A DNA stretch of 64,000 bases from JAFAXD01 sp963833605. Lineage in GTDB: Bacteria; Pseudomonadota; Alphaproteobacteria; Rhizobiales; Xanthobacteraceae. Position numbers and translations under genes: made by a program. The notes beneath the pieces were generated by a model that had not been told where the DNA came from, ran no database searches, and worked only from the letters and a program-made list of their open reading frames with translations. The stretch is taken from positions 124,001 to 188,000 of the forward strand of contig CAWHYZ010000022.1 in NCBI GenBank assembly GCA_963833605.1. Direction: 5' to 3'. Below, piece by piece: positions 22,670 through 31,435 of the stretch. Numbering within the stretch: position 1 is the first letter of the stretch; every line of letters starts with the position of its first letter.

Positions 22670-25006
22670 TCACGCCGCTTTCGCGCCCGCCTTGTGCATT
22701 GCCGCCCACACGCGGGCGGGCGTCGCCGGCATGTCGAACTCGCTGATCCCATACGGCCGCAGGGCATCGAGCAGCGCAGCCATGATGGCCGGCGGCGCGC
22801 CGGTGGCGCCGGCTTCGCCGCAGCCCTTGATGCCGAGCGGATTGGTGGTCGAGGGCACTTCCACGATCTCGCCGGCGAGGTCGGGAAGATCGTCGGCCCG
22901 CGGCATCGCATAGTCCTGGAAACTGCCTGTCAACAGCTGGCCGCCCGGATCGTAGACGATCTGCTCCATCAGGGCCTGACCGAGGCCCTGGGCGACCCCG
23001 CCATGGACCTGCCCTTCGGCCAGCAGGTGATTCATCACCCGGCCCACGTCATCGACCGCGGTGTAACGCACCACGGTCACGACACCGGTGTCGGGATCGA
23101 TCTCGACCTCGCAGGTGTGGCAGCCGTTCGGGTAGCACGGCGGCTCGGCCGCAAACGTGCCGGCGGCCTCCAGGCCGACCCCGAATTGAGGCGGCAGGAA
23201 CATCGGCGCGTAGAATGCCTGCGCAACCTTGGTGAGCGGGATCGAGCGGTCGGTGCCGACAATGCCGAAATTGCCGTCCTTGAACTCGATGTCGCCGACC
23301 GACGCTTCCAGCATCCGCGCCGCCATCGGCTTCGCCTTCTCGATGATCTGGTCGGCCGCTTTGCGCAGCGCATTGCCGCCGACCATCATGCTGCGCGACC
23401 CATAGGTACCGCGGCCGATCGGCACCTCGTTGGTGTCGCCCTGGATGAAGCGGATGTTCTCAAAGGGCACGCCCAGCCATTCCGCCACCATCTGGGCATA
23501 GACCGTGGCGTGACCCTGGCCGTGCGAATGGGTGCCGGCGAGGATCGTGACCTGGCCGCTCGGATCAAAGCGCAGATCCATGCGATCGTTGAAGATCGCG
23601 GCTTCCTCCAGAAAATAGGCGAGGCCGAAGCCGCGCAGCTTGCCGGTCTTCTTGGATTCCTTTTGGCGCTGCGCAAACCCTTTGTGGTCGGCGAGCTTGA
23701 GGCACTCTTCCGTTACCTTGGCGAAGTCGCCGCTGTCGTAAACGACGCCCGACGTGTTGGTGTACGGCATTTTGGACGATGGAATGTAGTTCTTCCGGCG
23801 CAGCTCGATCGGATCGATCTTGAGTTCGGCCGCCGCCTTGTCGATCAGCCGCTCGACCAGATAGGTCGCCTCCGGCCGGCCGGCGCCCCGATAGGGCGCC
23901 ATCGGCGACGTGTGGGTGAGCACCGCCTTCGCAAAGATCACTCCGGCCGGGATGTCGTAGACCCCGGACAGCAGCTTGACCGAGAACATGCTGGTGGCGA
24001 ACGCCGCGCCGGTGACGTGCGAGCCGACCGCGTGCATCGATTGCGCGCGGATCCCGATGATCTTGCCCTTTTCGTCAAGGGCGATCTCGCCGGAGACGAC
24101 CTGGTCGCGCCCGTGAGCATCACCCTGCAAAGCCTCGGCCCGGGTGGAAGTCCATTTGACCGGCCGACCGACCCGGCGCGACGCCATCATCACCAGGGCA
24201 TCTTCCGGATAGGGGCCGCCCTTCATGCCAAAGCCGCCGCCGACGTCGGGGGCGACCACGCGCAGCTTGGTTTCCGGGATGTGGAAAATCTGGCCGGCGA
24301 GCTGTGAGCGCACGCCGTGCGGGTTCTGCGACGTGGTGTAGAGGGTGAAGCTGTCGCTGTCGGCCGCGTAGTCCGCGATCGCGGCGCGCGGCTCGATCGA
24401 ATTGGCAGAGATGCGATTGTTGGTGAGCCGGAGCGAGGTGACGTGCTTGGCCTTGGCGAAGGCCGCGTCAGCCGCGTCCTTGTTGCCCATCATCATGACG
24501 AACGCAATGTTGCCCGGATTGTCGTCCCACACCGTGGTGGCGCCGGCCTTGGTCGCCTCCTCGATGGTGGTGACGGCCGGCAGCGTCTCGTAGTCGATTT
24601 CGATCAGTTCGGCGGCGCTGCGCGCCTGATCCTCGGTCTCGGCCACGACGAATGCGACGCGATCGCCCACATGCCGCACCTTGTCGCTCGCGAGCAACGG
24701 GCGCGACGCCCGATAGCCTTTGGGGGCGCCAAAATCTTCCGGCATGATCGGGACGAGCATGCCGAGCTTGTCGTCGGCCACGTCCTTCGCGGTGATCACC
24801 GCGAGCACGCCTTCGGCCTTCTTGGCCTTCGAGGTGTCGACCGACTTGATGCGGGCATGGCCGTGCGGCGACATCACCAGCACGCCGAACGCTTGCTGCG
24901 GCAGCTCGATATCGTCGACATAGCGTCCGTGGCCGGTGATGAAGCGCTGATCCTCGACCCGGCGCACCGGTTGTCCGATACCGAACTTGTTCACGACTGC
25001 ATCCAC
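22670..25006 (-). CDS. CoxL-like molybdopterin-binding hydroxylase large subunit
   Basis: A 778-residue xanthine-dehydrogenase/CO-dehydrogenase-family large subunit. It begins VNKFGIGQPVRRVEDQRF, carries the molybdopterin domains (GGGFGMKGG) and the active-site loop PYRGAGRPEA, and ends with the catalytic-Glu region GIKGCGEAG. True aerobic CO dehydrogenase (form I) has AYRCSFR at this loop; AYRGAGR marks form II, whose substrate is generally not CO. The start is taken as GTG at 25006, with GGGGG 5 bases upstream; the frame stays open to 25165, which would add an unlikely 53 residues. No CoxM or CoxS subunit genes are adjacent, so the partner subunits must be encoded elsewhere or are missing. 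Confidence 0.88.
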   Translation of the reverse strand: MDAVVNKFGIGQPVRRVEDQRFITGHGRYVDDIELPQQAFGVLVMSPHGHARIKSVDTSKAKKAEGVLAVITAKDVADDKLGMLVPIMPEDFGAPKGYRASRPLLASDKVRHVGDRVAFVVAETEDQARSAAELIEIDYETLPAVTTIEEATKAGATTVWDDNPGNIAFVMMMGNKDAADAAFAKAKHVTSLRLTNNRISANSIEPRAAIADYAADSDSFTLYTTSQNPHGVRSQLAGQIFHIPETKLRVVAPDVGGGFGMKGGPYPEDALVMMASRRVGRPVKWTSTRAEALQGDAHGRDQVVSGEIALDEKGKIIGIRAQSMHAVGSHVTGAAFATSMFSVKLLSGVYDIPAGVIFAKAVLTHTSPMAPYRGAGRPEATYLVERLIDKAAAELKIDPIELRRKNYIPSSKMPYTNTSGVVYDSGDFAKVTEECLKLADHKGFAQRQKESKKTGKLRGFGLAYFLEEAAIFNDRMDLRFDPSGQVTILAGTHSHGQGHATVYAQMVAEWLGVPFENIRFIQGDTNEVPIGRGTYGSRSMMVGGNALRKAADQIIEKAKPMAARMLEASVGDIEFKDGNFGIVGTDRSIPLTKVAQAFYAPMFLPPQFGVGLEAAGTFAAEPPCYPNGCHTCEVEIDPDTGVVTVVRYTAVDDVGRVMNHLLAEGQVHGGVAQGLGQALMEQIVYDPGGQLLTGSFQDYAMPRADDLPDLAGEIVEVPSTTNPLGIKGCGEAGATGAPPAIMAALLDALRPYGISEFDMPATPARVWAAMHKAGAKAA

Positions 25007-25175
25007 GGCGTCCCCCTGGTCTGGCCTGAAAGTGATGGGGAACCTATGCGGCTCCCGGCGGTCGGGGTATTTGAGCCGGAATCCCCCTGAAAGCGCAAGC
25101 TGGTTGGGGTCGCCATTCGGTGCTAGGGTGGAATTCCGATTTGGCGGGGGCCACGGTTTATGCAAGGGACGATTG

Positions 25176-26996
25176 ATGGGGATTGAGAGCGCGACCGGCG
25201 CCGCGCCGCTGTTTCATTTCGTGATGATCAAGCCGACCCATTACGACGATGACGGCTATCCGATCCAGTGGCTGCGCTCGGCGATCCCATCGAACACGCT
25301 CGCCTGCCTCAATGGGCTTGCCGAAGACGCGTGCACCCGAGCCGTGCTGGGCCCCGGCGTCGAGATCCGCTTGCATACCTATGACGAGACCAACCGGCGG
25401 GTGCGGCCGGACAAGATCATCCAGATGGTCCGCCAGGAGGGCGGCCGGGTGCTGATCGGCCTTGTCGGCGTGCAGTCGAATCAGTTCGCGCGCGCCGTTG
25501 ATCTCGCGCGCCCGTTCCTGGCGGCCGGCTTTCCTGTCTGCATCGGCGGCTTCCATGTATCGGGCTGCACCGCCATGCTGCCCGAGATGCCGCCGGAGAT
25601 GCGCGAGGCCCAGGCCATGGGCATCGCGTTCTTCTGCGGGGAGGCCGAGGACGGCCGGCTCGACCAGGTGCTGCGCGACGCCTACGCCGGCAAGCTCGCG
25701 CCGATCTACAACTACATGGACGATCTGCCCGCGCTCGAGGGCGAGCCGGCGCCGTTCCTGCCGTCCAAGCACGTCAGCCGCACCTCGGGTTCGTTGTCGA
25801 GCATCGACCTCGGGCGCGGGTGCCCGTACCAGTGCTCGTTCTGCACCATCATCAACGTGCAGGGCCGCAAGAGCCGGTTCCGCAGTGCCGACGATCTCGA
25901 AAAGATCGTGCGCGAGAACTACGCCCAGGGCATCACCCGCTTCTTCATTACCGACGACAACTTCGCCCGCAACCGTCAGTGGGAACCGCTGTTCGACCGG
26001 CTGATCGAAATGCGCGAGCGCGACAAGATGGGGATCGGCTTCACCATTCAGGTCGATACGCTTTGCCACAAGATTCCGAATTTCATCGAGAAGGCCGCCC
26101 GGGCGGGCGTGCGGCGCGTATTCATCGGGCTCGAGAACATCAATCCGGATAACCTGCTGGCCGCCAAGAAGCGCCAGAACAAGATCACCGACTACCGGGT
26201 GATGCTGCAGAAGTGGCGCGACCACGGCGCCATCACCTACGCGGGCTATATCCTCGGATTCCCCGCCGACCGCAAAGAAACGATCCTGCGCGACATCGAG
26301 ATCATCAAGCGCGAGCTGCCGGTCGACATCCTGGAGTTCTTCTTCCTCACCCCGCTGCCCGGCTCGGAGGACCACAAGGTCCTGTCGAAAAAGGGCGTGT
26401 GGATGGATCCCGACCTCAACAAGTACGATCTCAACCACCGGGTCTCGCATCATTCCACGATGTCGGACCGGGAGTGGGAGGAAGCCTATCGGGCCGCCTG
26501 GCTCTCCTACTACACGCCCGAGCACCTGCGCACGATTCTGCGTCGCTGCGCCGCCAGTCGGAAGGGCCGGCCAGGCACGACGCTGACCACGATTTTGTGG
26601 TTCCTGCTGATGGTCCTTTACGAAGGCGTGCACCCACTCGAGGGCGGCGCGGTGCGCCTGAAATATCGCCGCGACCGCCGCTTCGGGCTGCCGCGCGAAA
26701 ATCCGCTGGTGTTCTATCCGCGCTACTGGGTGGGCACGCTGGTCAAGCTCTCGAAATACGCCGTCGTCTACTGGCGCGCCAACCGCACCCTGAAAGAGGT
26801 GACGCAGGCGCCCGATCGTTGGACCTACACGGACCTCGCGATCGAGCCGCCCCAGGCCGACGAGTTTGATGCCCTCGACCTCTATCACGTCACCAGCGGC
26901 GGCGAGGCCGCCCTGGCGCGCAAACGCCGCGAGGATGCGATCCGGGTCGAGACCGACGCGCATCACCATCACGTCGCGACCGAAGCGGCGGAGTAG
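25176..26996 (+). CDS. B12-binding domain radical SAM protein
   Basis: A 606-residue protein. The N-terminal ~200 residues form a cobalamin-binding-like domain (LIGLVGVQSNQF, CIGGFHVSGC), followed by a radical SAM core with the CxxxCxxC cluster motif in GRGCPYQCSFCTI (about residue 220), the TDDNFARN segment and GFPADRKETILRDI. The C-terminal part contains a hydrophobic segment (TTILWFLLMVLYEGV), and the tail is His-rich (DAHHHHVATEAAE). It belongs to the large B12-radical SAM group that includes methyltransferases and hopanoid or bacteriochlorophyll modifiers; the substrate is not readable. The ATG at 25176 has AAGGGA about 6 bases upstream. Transcribed divergently from the CoxL-like gene. 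Confidence 0.88.
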   Translation: MGIESATGAAPLFHFVMIKPTHYDDDGYPIQWLRSAIPSNTLACLNGLAEDACTRAVLGPGVEIRLHTYDETNRRVRPDKIIQMVRQEGGRVLIGLVGVQSNQFARAVDLARPFLAAGFPVCIGGFHVSGCTAMLPEMPPEMREAQAMGIAFFCGEAEDGRLDQVLRDAYAGKLAPIYNYMDDLPALEGEPAPFLPSKHVSRTSGSLSSIDLGRGCPYQCSFCTIINVQGRKSRFRSADDLEKIVRENYAQGITRFFITDDNFARNRQWEPLFDRLIEMRERDKMGIGFTIQVDTLCHKIPNFIEKAARAGVRRVFIGLENINPDNLLAAKKRQNKITDYRVMLQKWRDHGAITYAGYILGFPADRKETILRDIEIIKRELPVDILEFFFLTPLPGSEDHKVLSKKGVWMDPDLNKYDLNHRVSHHSTMSDREWEEAYRAAWLSYYTPEHLRTILRRCAASRKGRPGTTLTTILWFLLMVLYEGVHPLEGGAVRLKYRRDRRFGLPRENPLVFYPRYWVGTLVKLSKYAVVYWRANRTLKEVTQAPDRWTYTDLAIEPPQADEFDALDLYHVTSGGEAALARKRREDAIRVETDAHHHHVATEAAE

Positions 26997-27006
26997 AACT
27001 GCGTTT

Positions 27007-27080
27007 GTAGCCCGGATGGAGCGAAGCGCAATCCGGGATCAATTGCTGCCCCGGATTTCGCTGTGCTCCATCCGGGCTAC
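27007..27080. repeat. REP-like palindromic pair (element A)
   Basis: A 74-bp inverted repeat starting GTAGCCCGGATGGAGCGAAG and ending with the mirror arm CTCCATCCGGGCTAC. Each arm also folds on itself (CCCGGAT ... ATCCGGG with 13 bases between), so this is a pair of REP-type hairpins head to head. It fills the gap between the convergent radical SAM and LLM genes. The outer CTA at 27077-27079 supplies the TAG stop codon of the LLM gene. A second copy is at 33634-33707. Confidence 0.75.
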
Positions 27081-28216
27081 GGGCTTCGCAATCCCGCCTG
27101 CTTGACCAGCGGATAGGTTACCTGCGCGAATTCCTGCATGCCCTCGATGTAGCGCGGCCAGGACAGCAGCGTACCGTCGAACCCCGCCTTTGACAGCCGC
27201 ATGAGCCCGTCCACCACCTGCTCTTTGGTACCGATGATCGGGTAGCCGGCCCAGCCGGCGACGAAGTGCTCCTTAAGTTTCTGCAGCACCGGTACCGGCA
27301 GCGACAGCGAATTGATGCCCATGATCGAGACCAGGTTCTCGACCCCGGGCCAGTCGCCTTTCTCGAACACACAATACTGATAGTAGTCGCGCGCCTCCTT
27401 CTCGGTCTCACCCTGGAAGATATAGGCGTTGGTCCACACCTGGATCGACCGCTTGTGTTCCTCCCACGCATGCTTGCGATGGGCCTCGACCCGCGCGCGC
27501 ATGCTGTCTGGATCGTGGGCATCGAGATTGGTGAATCCGACATCGGCGTATCTGGCCGCGAAGTCGCGCCCGCGCGGGGATGCGCCTGCGCTCATCACCA
27601 CCGGATGCGGCTTCTGAACCGGCTTCGGTTTCATGATCGCTTTCTTGAGATGATAGAACTCGCCGTCGTAGTCGAACTCCCTTTCCTGCGTCCAAAGCCG
27701 CTTGATGATGTCGAGCCATTCGGCAGCCATGTCGTAGCGGCGGTCGTGCTCCAGGAGCGGCGCGCCGAACATCTCGATCTCGGGCGCGAACCAGCCGCAC
27801 ACCACGTTGAGCGTGAAGCGACCGCCGCTGATGTGGTCGATGGTCATTGCCTGCTTGGCAGCCATCACCGGGTGCACGGTCGGCACGTGCGAGGTCGCGA
27901 AGATGCCCGAGTATTTGGTGAGCGCGCTCACCCCGGCCGCCCAGGTGTAACATTCGAACCCGCGGCCGTTGAAATCGGTGTTGCCGCCGAAACCCTTCCA
28001 GCGCCCGACCGGCACGATCGCCTCAAACTCCAATGTGTCGGCCAGCGTCGCGAGCGTGACGGTGCTCGACCAATCAGCGTCGAGCATTCCATCCGCCTCC
28101 GACATGGTGCAGCCGCCGGACAGGTTGGTGCAGAACGTGCCAAGCTTGAGCTTGCGGTCGTTGAACAGCGGATTGGTGGCGCGCCGTTGCTCCTCGGCCC
28201 GGACCTGGACGTTCAT
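27077..28216 (-). CDS. LLM class flavin-dependent oxidoreductase
   Basis: A 379-residue luciferase-like monooxygenase. The (beta/alpha)8 signatures include LGTFCTNLSGGC near the start, HPVMAAKQAMTIDHISGGRFTLN (about 120-142), VCGWFAPEIEMFG and HPVVMSAGASPRGRDFAA (flavin phosphate region). Members use FMNH2 and O2 to oxidise sulfonates, amines or similar small organic compounds, with a separate flavin reductase; the substrate here is unknown. The ATG at 28216 has GGAGGAG 4-5 bases upstream. The stop codon lies within REP element A. Transcribed away from the GbsR/MarR gene at 28390. Confidence 0.9.
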   Translation of the reverse strand: MNVQVRAEEQRRATNPLFNDRKLKLGTFCTNLSGGCTMSEADGMLDADWSSTVTLATLADTLEFEAIVPVGRWKGFGGNTDFNGRGFECYTWAAGVSALTKYSGIFATSHVPTVHPVMAAKQAMTIDHISGGRFTLNVVCGWFAPEIEMFGAPLLEHDRRYDMAAEWLDIIKRLWTQEREFDYDGEFYHLKKAIMKPKPVQKPHPVVMSAGASPRGRDFAARYADVGFTNLDAHDPDSMRARVEAHRKHAWEEHKRSIQVWTNAYIFQGETEKEARDYYQYCVFEKGDWPGVENLVSIMGINSLSLPVPVLQKLKEHFVAGWAGYPIIGTKEQVVDGLMRLSKAGFDGTLLSWPRYIEGMQEFAQVTYPLVKQAGLRSP

Positions 28217-28354
28217 CGTTCTCCTCCGCCTGTTGGACGCGACCCGTCAATCCCGATTAAGGAGGATCGCGGCCGCTTGCGCCATCCCGCGCGCGGGGGG
28301 CCGGCCACATGGCGGCCATTCGCATTCCGCGCATCGAAGCGGCCGGGGAGCCGA

Positions 28355-28398
28355 TTGACATTAGACCTCATTCGACTGATAATTCTGTCATGACAGAA
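28355..28398 (+). promoter_or_regulatory. Sigma70-type promoter with overlapping 16-bp operator, leaderless start
   Basis: TTGACA (28355-28360) and GATAAT (28378-28383) are separated by exactly 17 bp. The predicted transcription start is about 7 bases after the -10 box, at or next to the A of the GbsR/MarR ATG (28390), so the mRNA would be leaderless. A perfect 16-bp palindrome (TTCTGTCATGACAGAA, 28383-28398) covers the last base of the -10 box, the start site and the start codon. This is a natural place for autorepression by the MarR-type product. Confidence 0.75.
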
Positions 28399-28953
28399 AT
28401 ATCGGAATATACAGGACAAATTCCAGGCCCCGTCGAGCAGTTCGTCCTGCATTGGGGCGACATGGGCAGTCATTGGGGTGTGAACCGGTCGGTCGCCCAG
28501 ATCCACGCGCTGCTCTACCTCAGCGGGCGCCCGCTCACCGCCGACGACATTGCGGGGGTGCTCGGCATGGCGCGCTCCAACGTCTCCAACTCGATCAAGG
28601 AGTTGCAGGCGTGGAACCTGATCCGGCGGGTGCCGGTGCGCAGCGACCGGCGCGACCATTTCGAGGCCGAGACCGACCTGTGGGACATGTTCATGCGCAT
28701 CGCCGCCGGCCGCAAGGAGCGCGAGATCGATCCGGCGGTCCGGGCCCTGCAGTCGTGCACGGCGGGTGCGGCGCGTGACCCGGACGTGGACGAGGTCGCG
28801 CGCGCACGGCTCAAGGCGATGCTCGATTTCGTCAACATGATGAACGGCTTCTACGCCCAGATGCTCACGGTCGAGCACGGAAAGCTCGCCATGCTGGTGC
28901 GGCTCGGATCCAAGGTTTTCAACCTCCTGCCAGGAGGCAAGAAGAAAGCGTGA
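28390..28953 (+). CDS. GbsR/MarR family transcriptional regulator
   Basis: A 187-residue regulator with a winged helix (about residues 30-100: SVAQIHALLYLSGRPLTADDIA, GMARSNVSNSIKELQAWNLIRRV, wing SDRRDHFEAE) and a helical C-terminal part, as in GbsR-type MarR proteins. The ATG at 28390 is chosen because it falls inside a strong promoter/operator arrangement. There is no Shine-Dalgarno sequence before it, as expected for a leaderless message. It lies between the LLM oxidoreductase (divergent) and DUF4166 (12 bp downstream, same strand), so it may control either. Likely autoregulated through the palindrome over its start codon. Confidence 0.88.
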   Translation: MTEISEYTGQIPGPVEQFVLHWGDMGSHWGVNRSVAQIHALLYLSGRPLTADDIAGVLGMARSNVSNSIKELQAWNLIRRVPVRSDRRDHFEAETDLWDMFMRIAAGRKEREIDPAVRALQSCTAGAARDPDVDEVARARLKAMLDFVNMMNGFYAQMLTVEHGKLAMLVRLGSKVFNLLPGGKKKA

Positions 28954-28965
28954 TGGAGGTCGGCA

Positions 28966-29625
28966 ATGAAACCGAACCCGGCACGCACGCGAGCCAGGAT
29001 TGCCGCGGATGAGTCGCTCGGTGACCTGCGCTTCCGCGCCCTGATCTCGGACGCCGACTGGGCGGCGCTGCCGCTCGCGATCCGGCGCCGCTTTTCGCGG
29101 CGGCTCGCCAACGGTAGCACCGTGGTCTATGTCGGCGAAATTCTCGAGACCCGCACCAGCACCGCCGGTTGGTTGCTGGCGCAAGCGGCGCGATTGATCG
29201 GCGCGCCGTTCCCGGTCAGCCGCGACGCGCATGTGCCGAGCGTGGTCGCGGTCACCGAGGACATGGCGAGCGGCGGCCAGATCTGGACCCGGCTCTACGC
29301 GCGCCGGCAGCGTTTTCCGCAGATCGTACACTCGTCCAAACGCTTCGCGGGCCCGACCGGACTCGAGGAGCACGTCGGCCGCGGCGTCGGCATGACACTG
29401 ACAATGCATGTACGGGACGAGGCACTTGTGTTTCGCAGCCACGATTATTTCGTGCAGTGCTTCGGGATCCGCGTTTGCCTGCCGGCGTGGCTCACGCCTG
29501 GGGCGCTGTCGGTGACCCACGCGGAGTGCGCCGACGGGCGCTTCAGCTTCACCCTTGATGTAGTGCATCCGCGGTTCGGATTGCTGATCCGGCAGATGGG
29601 TCTGTTCAGAGAGGCGAGAGCGTAA
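28966..29625 (+). CDS. DUF4166 domain-containing protein
   Basis: A 219-residue protein matching the DUF4166 pattern: an N-terminal LPLAIRRRFSRR, GAPFPVS (about 82-88), GQIWTRLYARR, SSKRF, a GVGMTLTM block and the C-terminal HPRFGLLIRQMGLF. It starts 12 bp after the GbsR/MarR gene and is probably co-transcribed with it. The biochemical role of the family is unknown to me. No signal peptide or membrane span is evident. Confidence 0.75.
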   Translation: MKPNPARTRARIAADESLGDLRFRALISDADWAALPLAIRRRFSRRLANGSTVVYVGEILETRTSTAGWLLAQAARLIGAPFPVSRDAHVPSVVAVTEDMASGGQIWTRLYARRQRFPQIVHSSKRFAGPTGLEEHVGRGVGMTLTMHVRDEALVFRSHDYFVQCFGIRVCLPAWLTPGALSVTHAECADGRFSFTLDVVHPRFGLLIRQMGLFREARA

Positions 29626-29782
29626 GATCAGCAGCCAGGAAGAAGCGAAGCGAGATCCGGGGGCAACCAACCGGGATTTGCGCCGACGCACCACCCGGGC
29701 TGCGCACGCACCACACCTGTGAACATTGCGATTTCCATCATGCTGCGCGACGATGGCCCTGTTCGCAACCACGCTCGCACCC

Positions 29783-30919
29783 ATGAAAATTGAACGCGTC
29801 ACCGCCACGCCGGTTCACGTCCCGCTCAACATCACGTTGGTCGGTGCGGCGCGTCCCGCTGCGCTGTCGGCCTGCCTGGTCGAGATCGAGACCGACACCG
29901 GGCTCGTCGGTCACGGCTTCACGGCGATCACCGAGGAAGGCGTGATCGCGAACATCATCGATCACGTCGCGGGTCCGGCCATCTTGGGCGACGATCCGCT
30001 CGCCCATGAGCGCATCTGGGACAAGCTCTACTGGACCCTGCTGCCGCGCGGGCAGACCGGCTATGGGGCGCACGCGATCGCGGCGATCGACGTGGCGCTC
30101 TGGGACCTCAAGGGCAAGGCGCTCGGCCAGCCGGTCTGGCGGCTGCTCGGCGGCGCGCGCGAACGCGTGCCGGTCTATGTCACGTTCGGATTTCATTTCT
30201 TCGACCGCGAGGAGCTTGCGCAGGCGGCGAAATTCTGGGTCGCGAACGGATTTACCCGCCTCAAGATGACGGTCGCCCATGAAGGTCTGCGCCGGCGCGA
30301 CGCGTTGCCGCTCGCCGATCTGATCCGCGAAGATGCCGCGCGTGTGCGCGCGGTGCGCGCGGCGGTCGGGCCCGACGTGGAGCTTTTCATCGACGCCAAT
30401 TGCAGCCTCGACCTCTATCATGCGCTCCGCCTCGTCGACATGATTCGCGACTGCAACATCTCGTTTTTCGAGGAGCCGATTACCCAGAACGATGCGCTGC
30501 TGATGGCGCAGCTGCGCCGGCAGGGCGGCATCCGGCTCGCCTGCGGGCAGAACGAGGGGCTCAGCTTCCGCTTCCGCGACTTGTTGTTGCACGACGCGGT
30601 CGATTATGTGCAGCCCAACGTGGTGATCACCGGCGGCTTCACGCAGTGTCTCAAGATCGCCGGGCTCGCGGCGTCCTTCAATATTCCGATCGCCAATGGC
30701 GGCGCCTGGGCGTTCCACAACATGCATCTGCAGGCCGGCGTCGCCAACGGCACCCTGGTCGAGCACCACTATCTGGCCGGCGAATTCTGCCGGCGTATCT
30801 ACAAGGACCTGCCGGTGCCGGCAGACGGCTGGCTCACCCTGCCGCAGACGCCGGGACTTGGCTTTTCACCGGATCGCGATGCGCTACGGGAGCTGTCCGG
30901 ACGATCATCGGCGCGGTGA
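29783..30919 (+). CDS. Mandelate racemase/muconate lactonizing enzyme family protein (enolase superfamily)
   Basis: A 378-residue enolase-superfamily enzyme: N-terminal cap domain (MKIERVTATPVHVPL), then the barrel with metal ligands in FIDANCSLD (Asp), FFEEPI (Glu) and GQNEG (Glu), and the VITGG strand. The usual KxK motif appears as RLK, so the first lysine is Arg while the second, generally the catalytic base, is kept. The family abstracts a proton alpha to a carboxylate (racemisation, dehydration or cycloisomerisation). The conserved domain starts at ATG 29783; an in-frame ATG at 29753 is possible and neither has a clear ribosome site. RidA follows 43 bp later. Substrate unknown. Confidence 0.87.
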   Translation: MKIERVTATPVHVPLNITLVGAARPAALSACLVEIETDTGLVGHGFTAITEEGVIANIIDHVAGPAILGDDPLAHERIWDKLYWTLLPRGQTGYGAHAIAAIDVALWDLKGKALGQPVWRLLGGARERVPVYVTFGFHFFDREELAQAAKFWVANGFTRLKMTVAHEGLRRRDALPLADLIREDAARVRAVRAAVGPDVELFIDANCSLDLYHALRLVDMIRDCNISFFEEPITQNDALLMAQLRRQGGIRLACGQNEGLSFRFRDLLLHDAVDYVQPNVVITGGFTQCLKIAGLAASFNIPIANGGAWAFHNMHLQAGVANGTLVEHHYLAGEFCRRIYKDLPVPADGWLTLPQTPGLGFSPDRDALRELSGRSSAR

Positions 30920-30962
30920 TCCTTAGCGCGTGGTCGCGACAACGCCAAAAGGGAGAGTGCAC

Positions 30963-31355
30963 ATGGTGGAGAAATCATTCGTTCGCGGGACCTGGCAGAA
31001 GAAGCGGGCATTCTCGCCGGCGGTCATCACCAAGGGTGCGGACCACATCATCTGGATTGCCGGGCACACCGGCCAGGTCGACGACACGGGCAAATCGTTG
31101 GCGGGCGATTTCGACGCCCAGTGCCGGCAGACCTTTCGCAACATCGAACGCACCTTGGCGGAGGCGGGCGCCAGCCTTGCCAATATCGTCACCATGACGG
31201 TGTTTCTGATCGATGCCCGCTACACCACCCGCATGACCGAGATCCGCACCGAGATTTTCGGGACGGACTTCCCGGCCAGCGCCGCCATTACGGTCGCCGG
31301 CTTCGCCGACCCGGCGATGCTGATCGAGATTCAGGCAATCGCGGTCCCAGGGTGA
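30963..31355 (+). CDS. RidA (YjgF/YER057c/UK114) family protein, atypical active site
   Basis: A 130-residue protein with the RidA fold pattern: IWIAGHTG (about 37-44), FRNIERTLAEAGASLANIV, FLIDARY and a FPASAAITVAGFADPAMLIEIQAIAV ending. Canonical RidA enzymes hydrolyse reactive imines and enamines using the Arg of a PARS motif. Here the equivalent is PASA, so the Arg is absent and imine deaminase activity is doubtful. GGGAG about 8 bases before the ATG decides the start. It sits directly after the enolase-superfamily gene, suggesting a shared pathway. Confidence 0.88.
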   Translation: MVEKSFVRGTWQKKRAFSPAVITKGADHIIWIAGHTGQVDDTGKSLAGDFDAQCRQTFRNIERTLAEAGASLANIVTMTVFLIDARYTTRMTEIRTEIFGTDFPASAAITVAGFADPAMLIEIQAIAVPG

Positions 31356-31435
31356 CGCGTATACCCTGGCGGCAATGAAGGATATGCCGCAGGAGGGGTT
31401 CATCTGCAGCCCGCGCGGCAGTATTGTTCGAGGTC

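Noticed and set aside
22670..25006. Aerobic carbon monoxide dehydrogenase (coxL)
   Set aside because: The active-site loop is YRGAGR, not the CO-specific AYRCSFR, and coxM/coxS are absent; the same holds for 51088-53431.
25158..26972. 604-codon minus-strand frame opposite the radical SAM gene, and similar long shadow frames (for example 22430-24307 plus, 28213-29808 minus, 38540-40060 minus)
   Set aside because: The opposite strand has unmistakable conserved enzyme motifs; the shadows do not.
29636..29705. Third copy of the GTAGCCCGG REP-type repeat
   Set aside because: Only fragments (GAAGCGAAGCGAGATCCGGG, CACCCGGGCTGCG) are recognisable and the arms no longer pair well; noted as a possible degenerate copy only.
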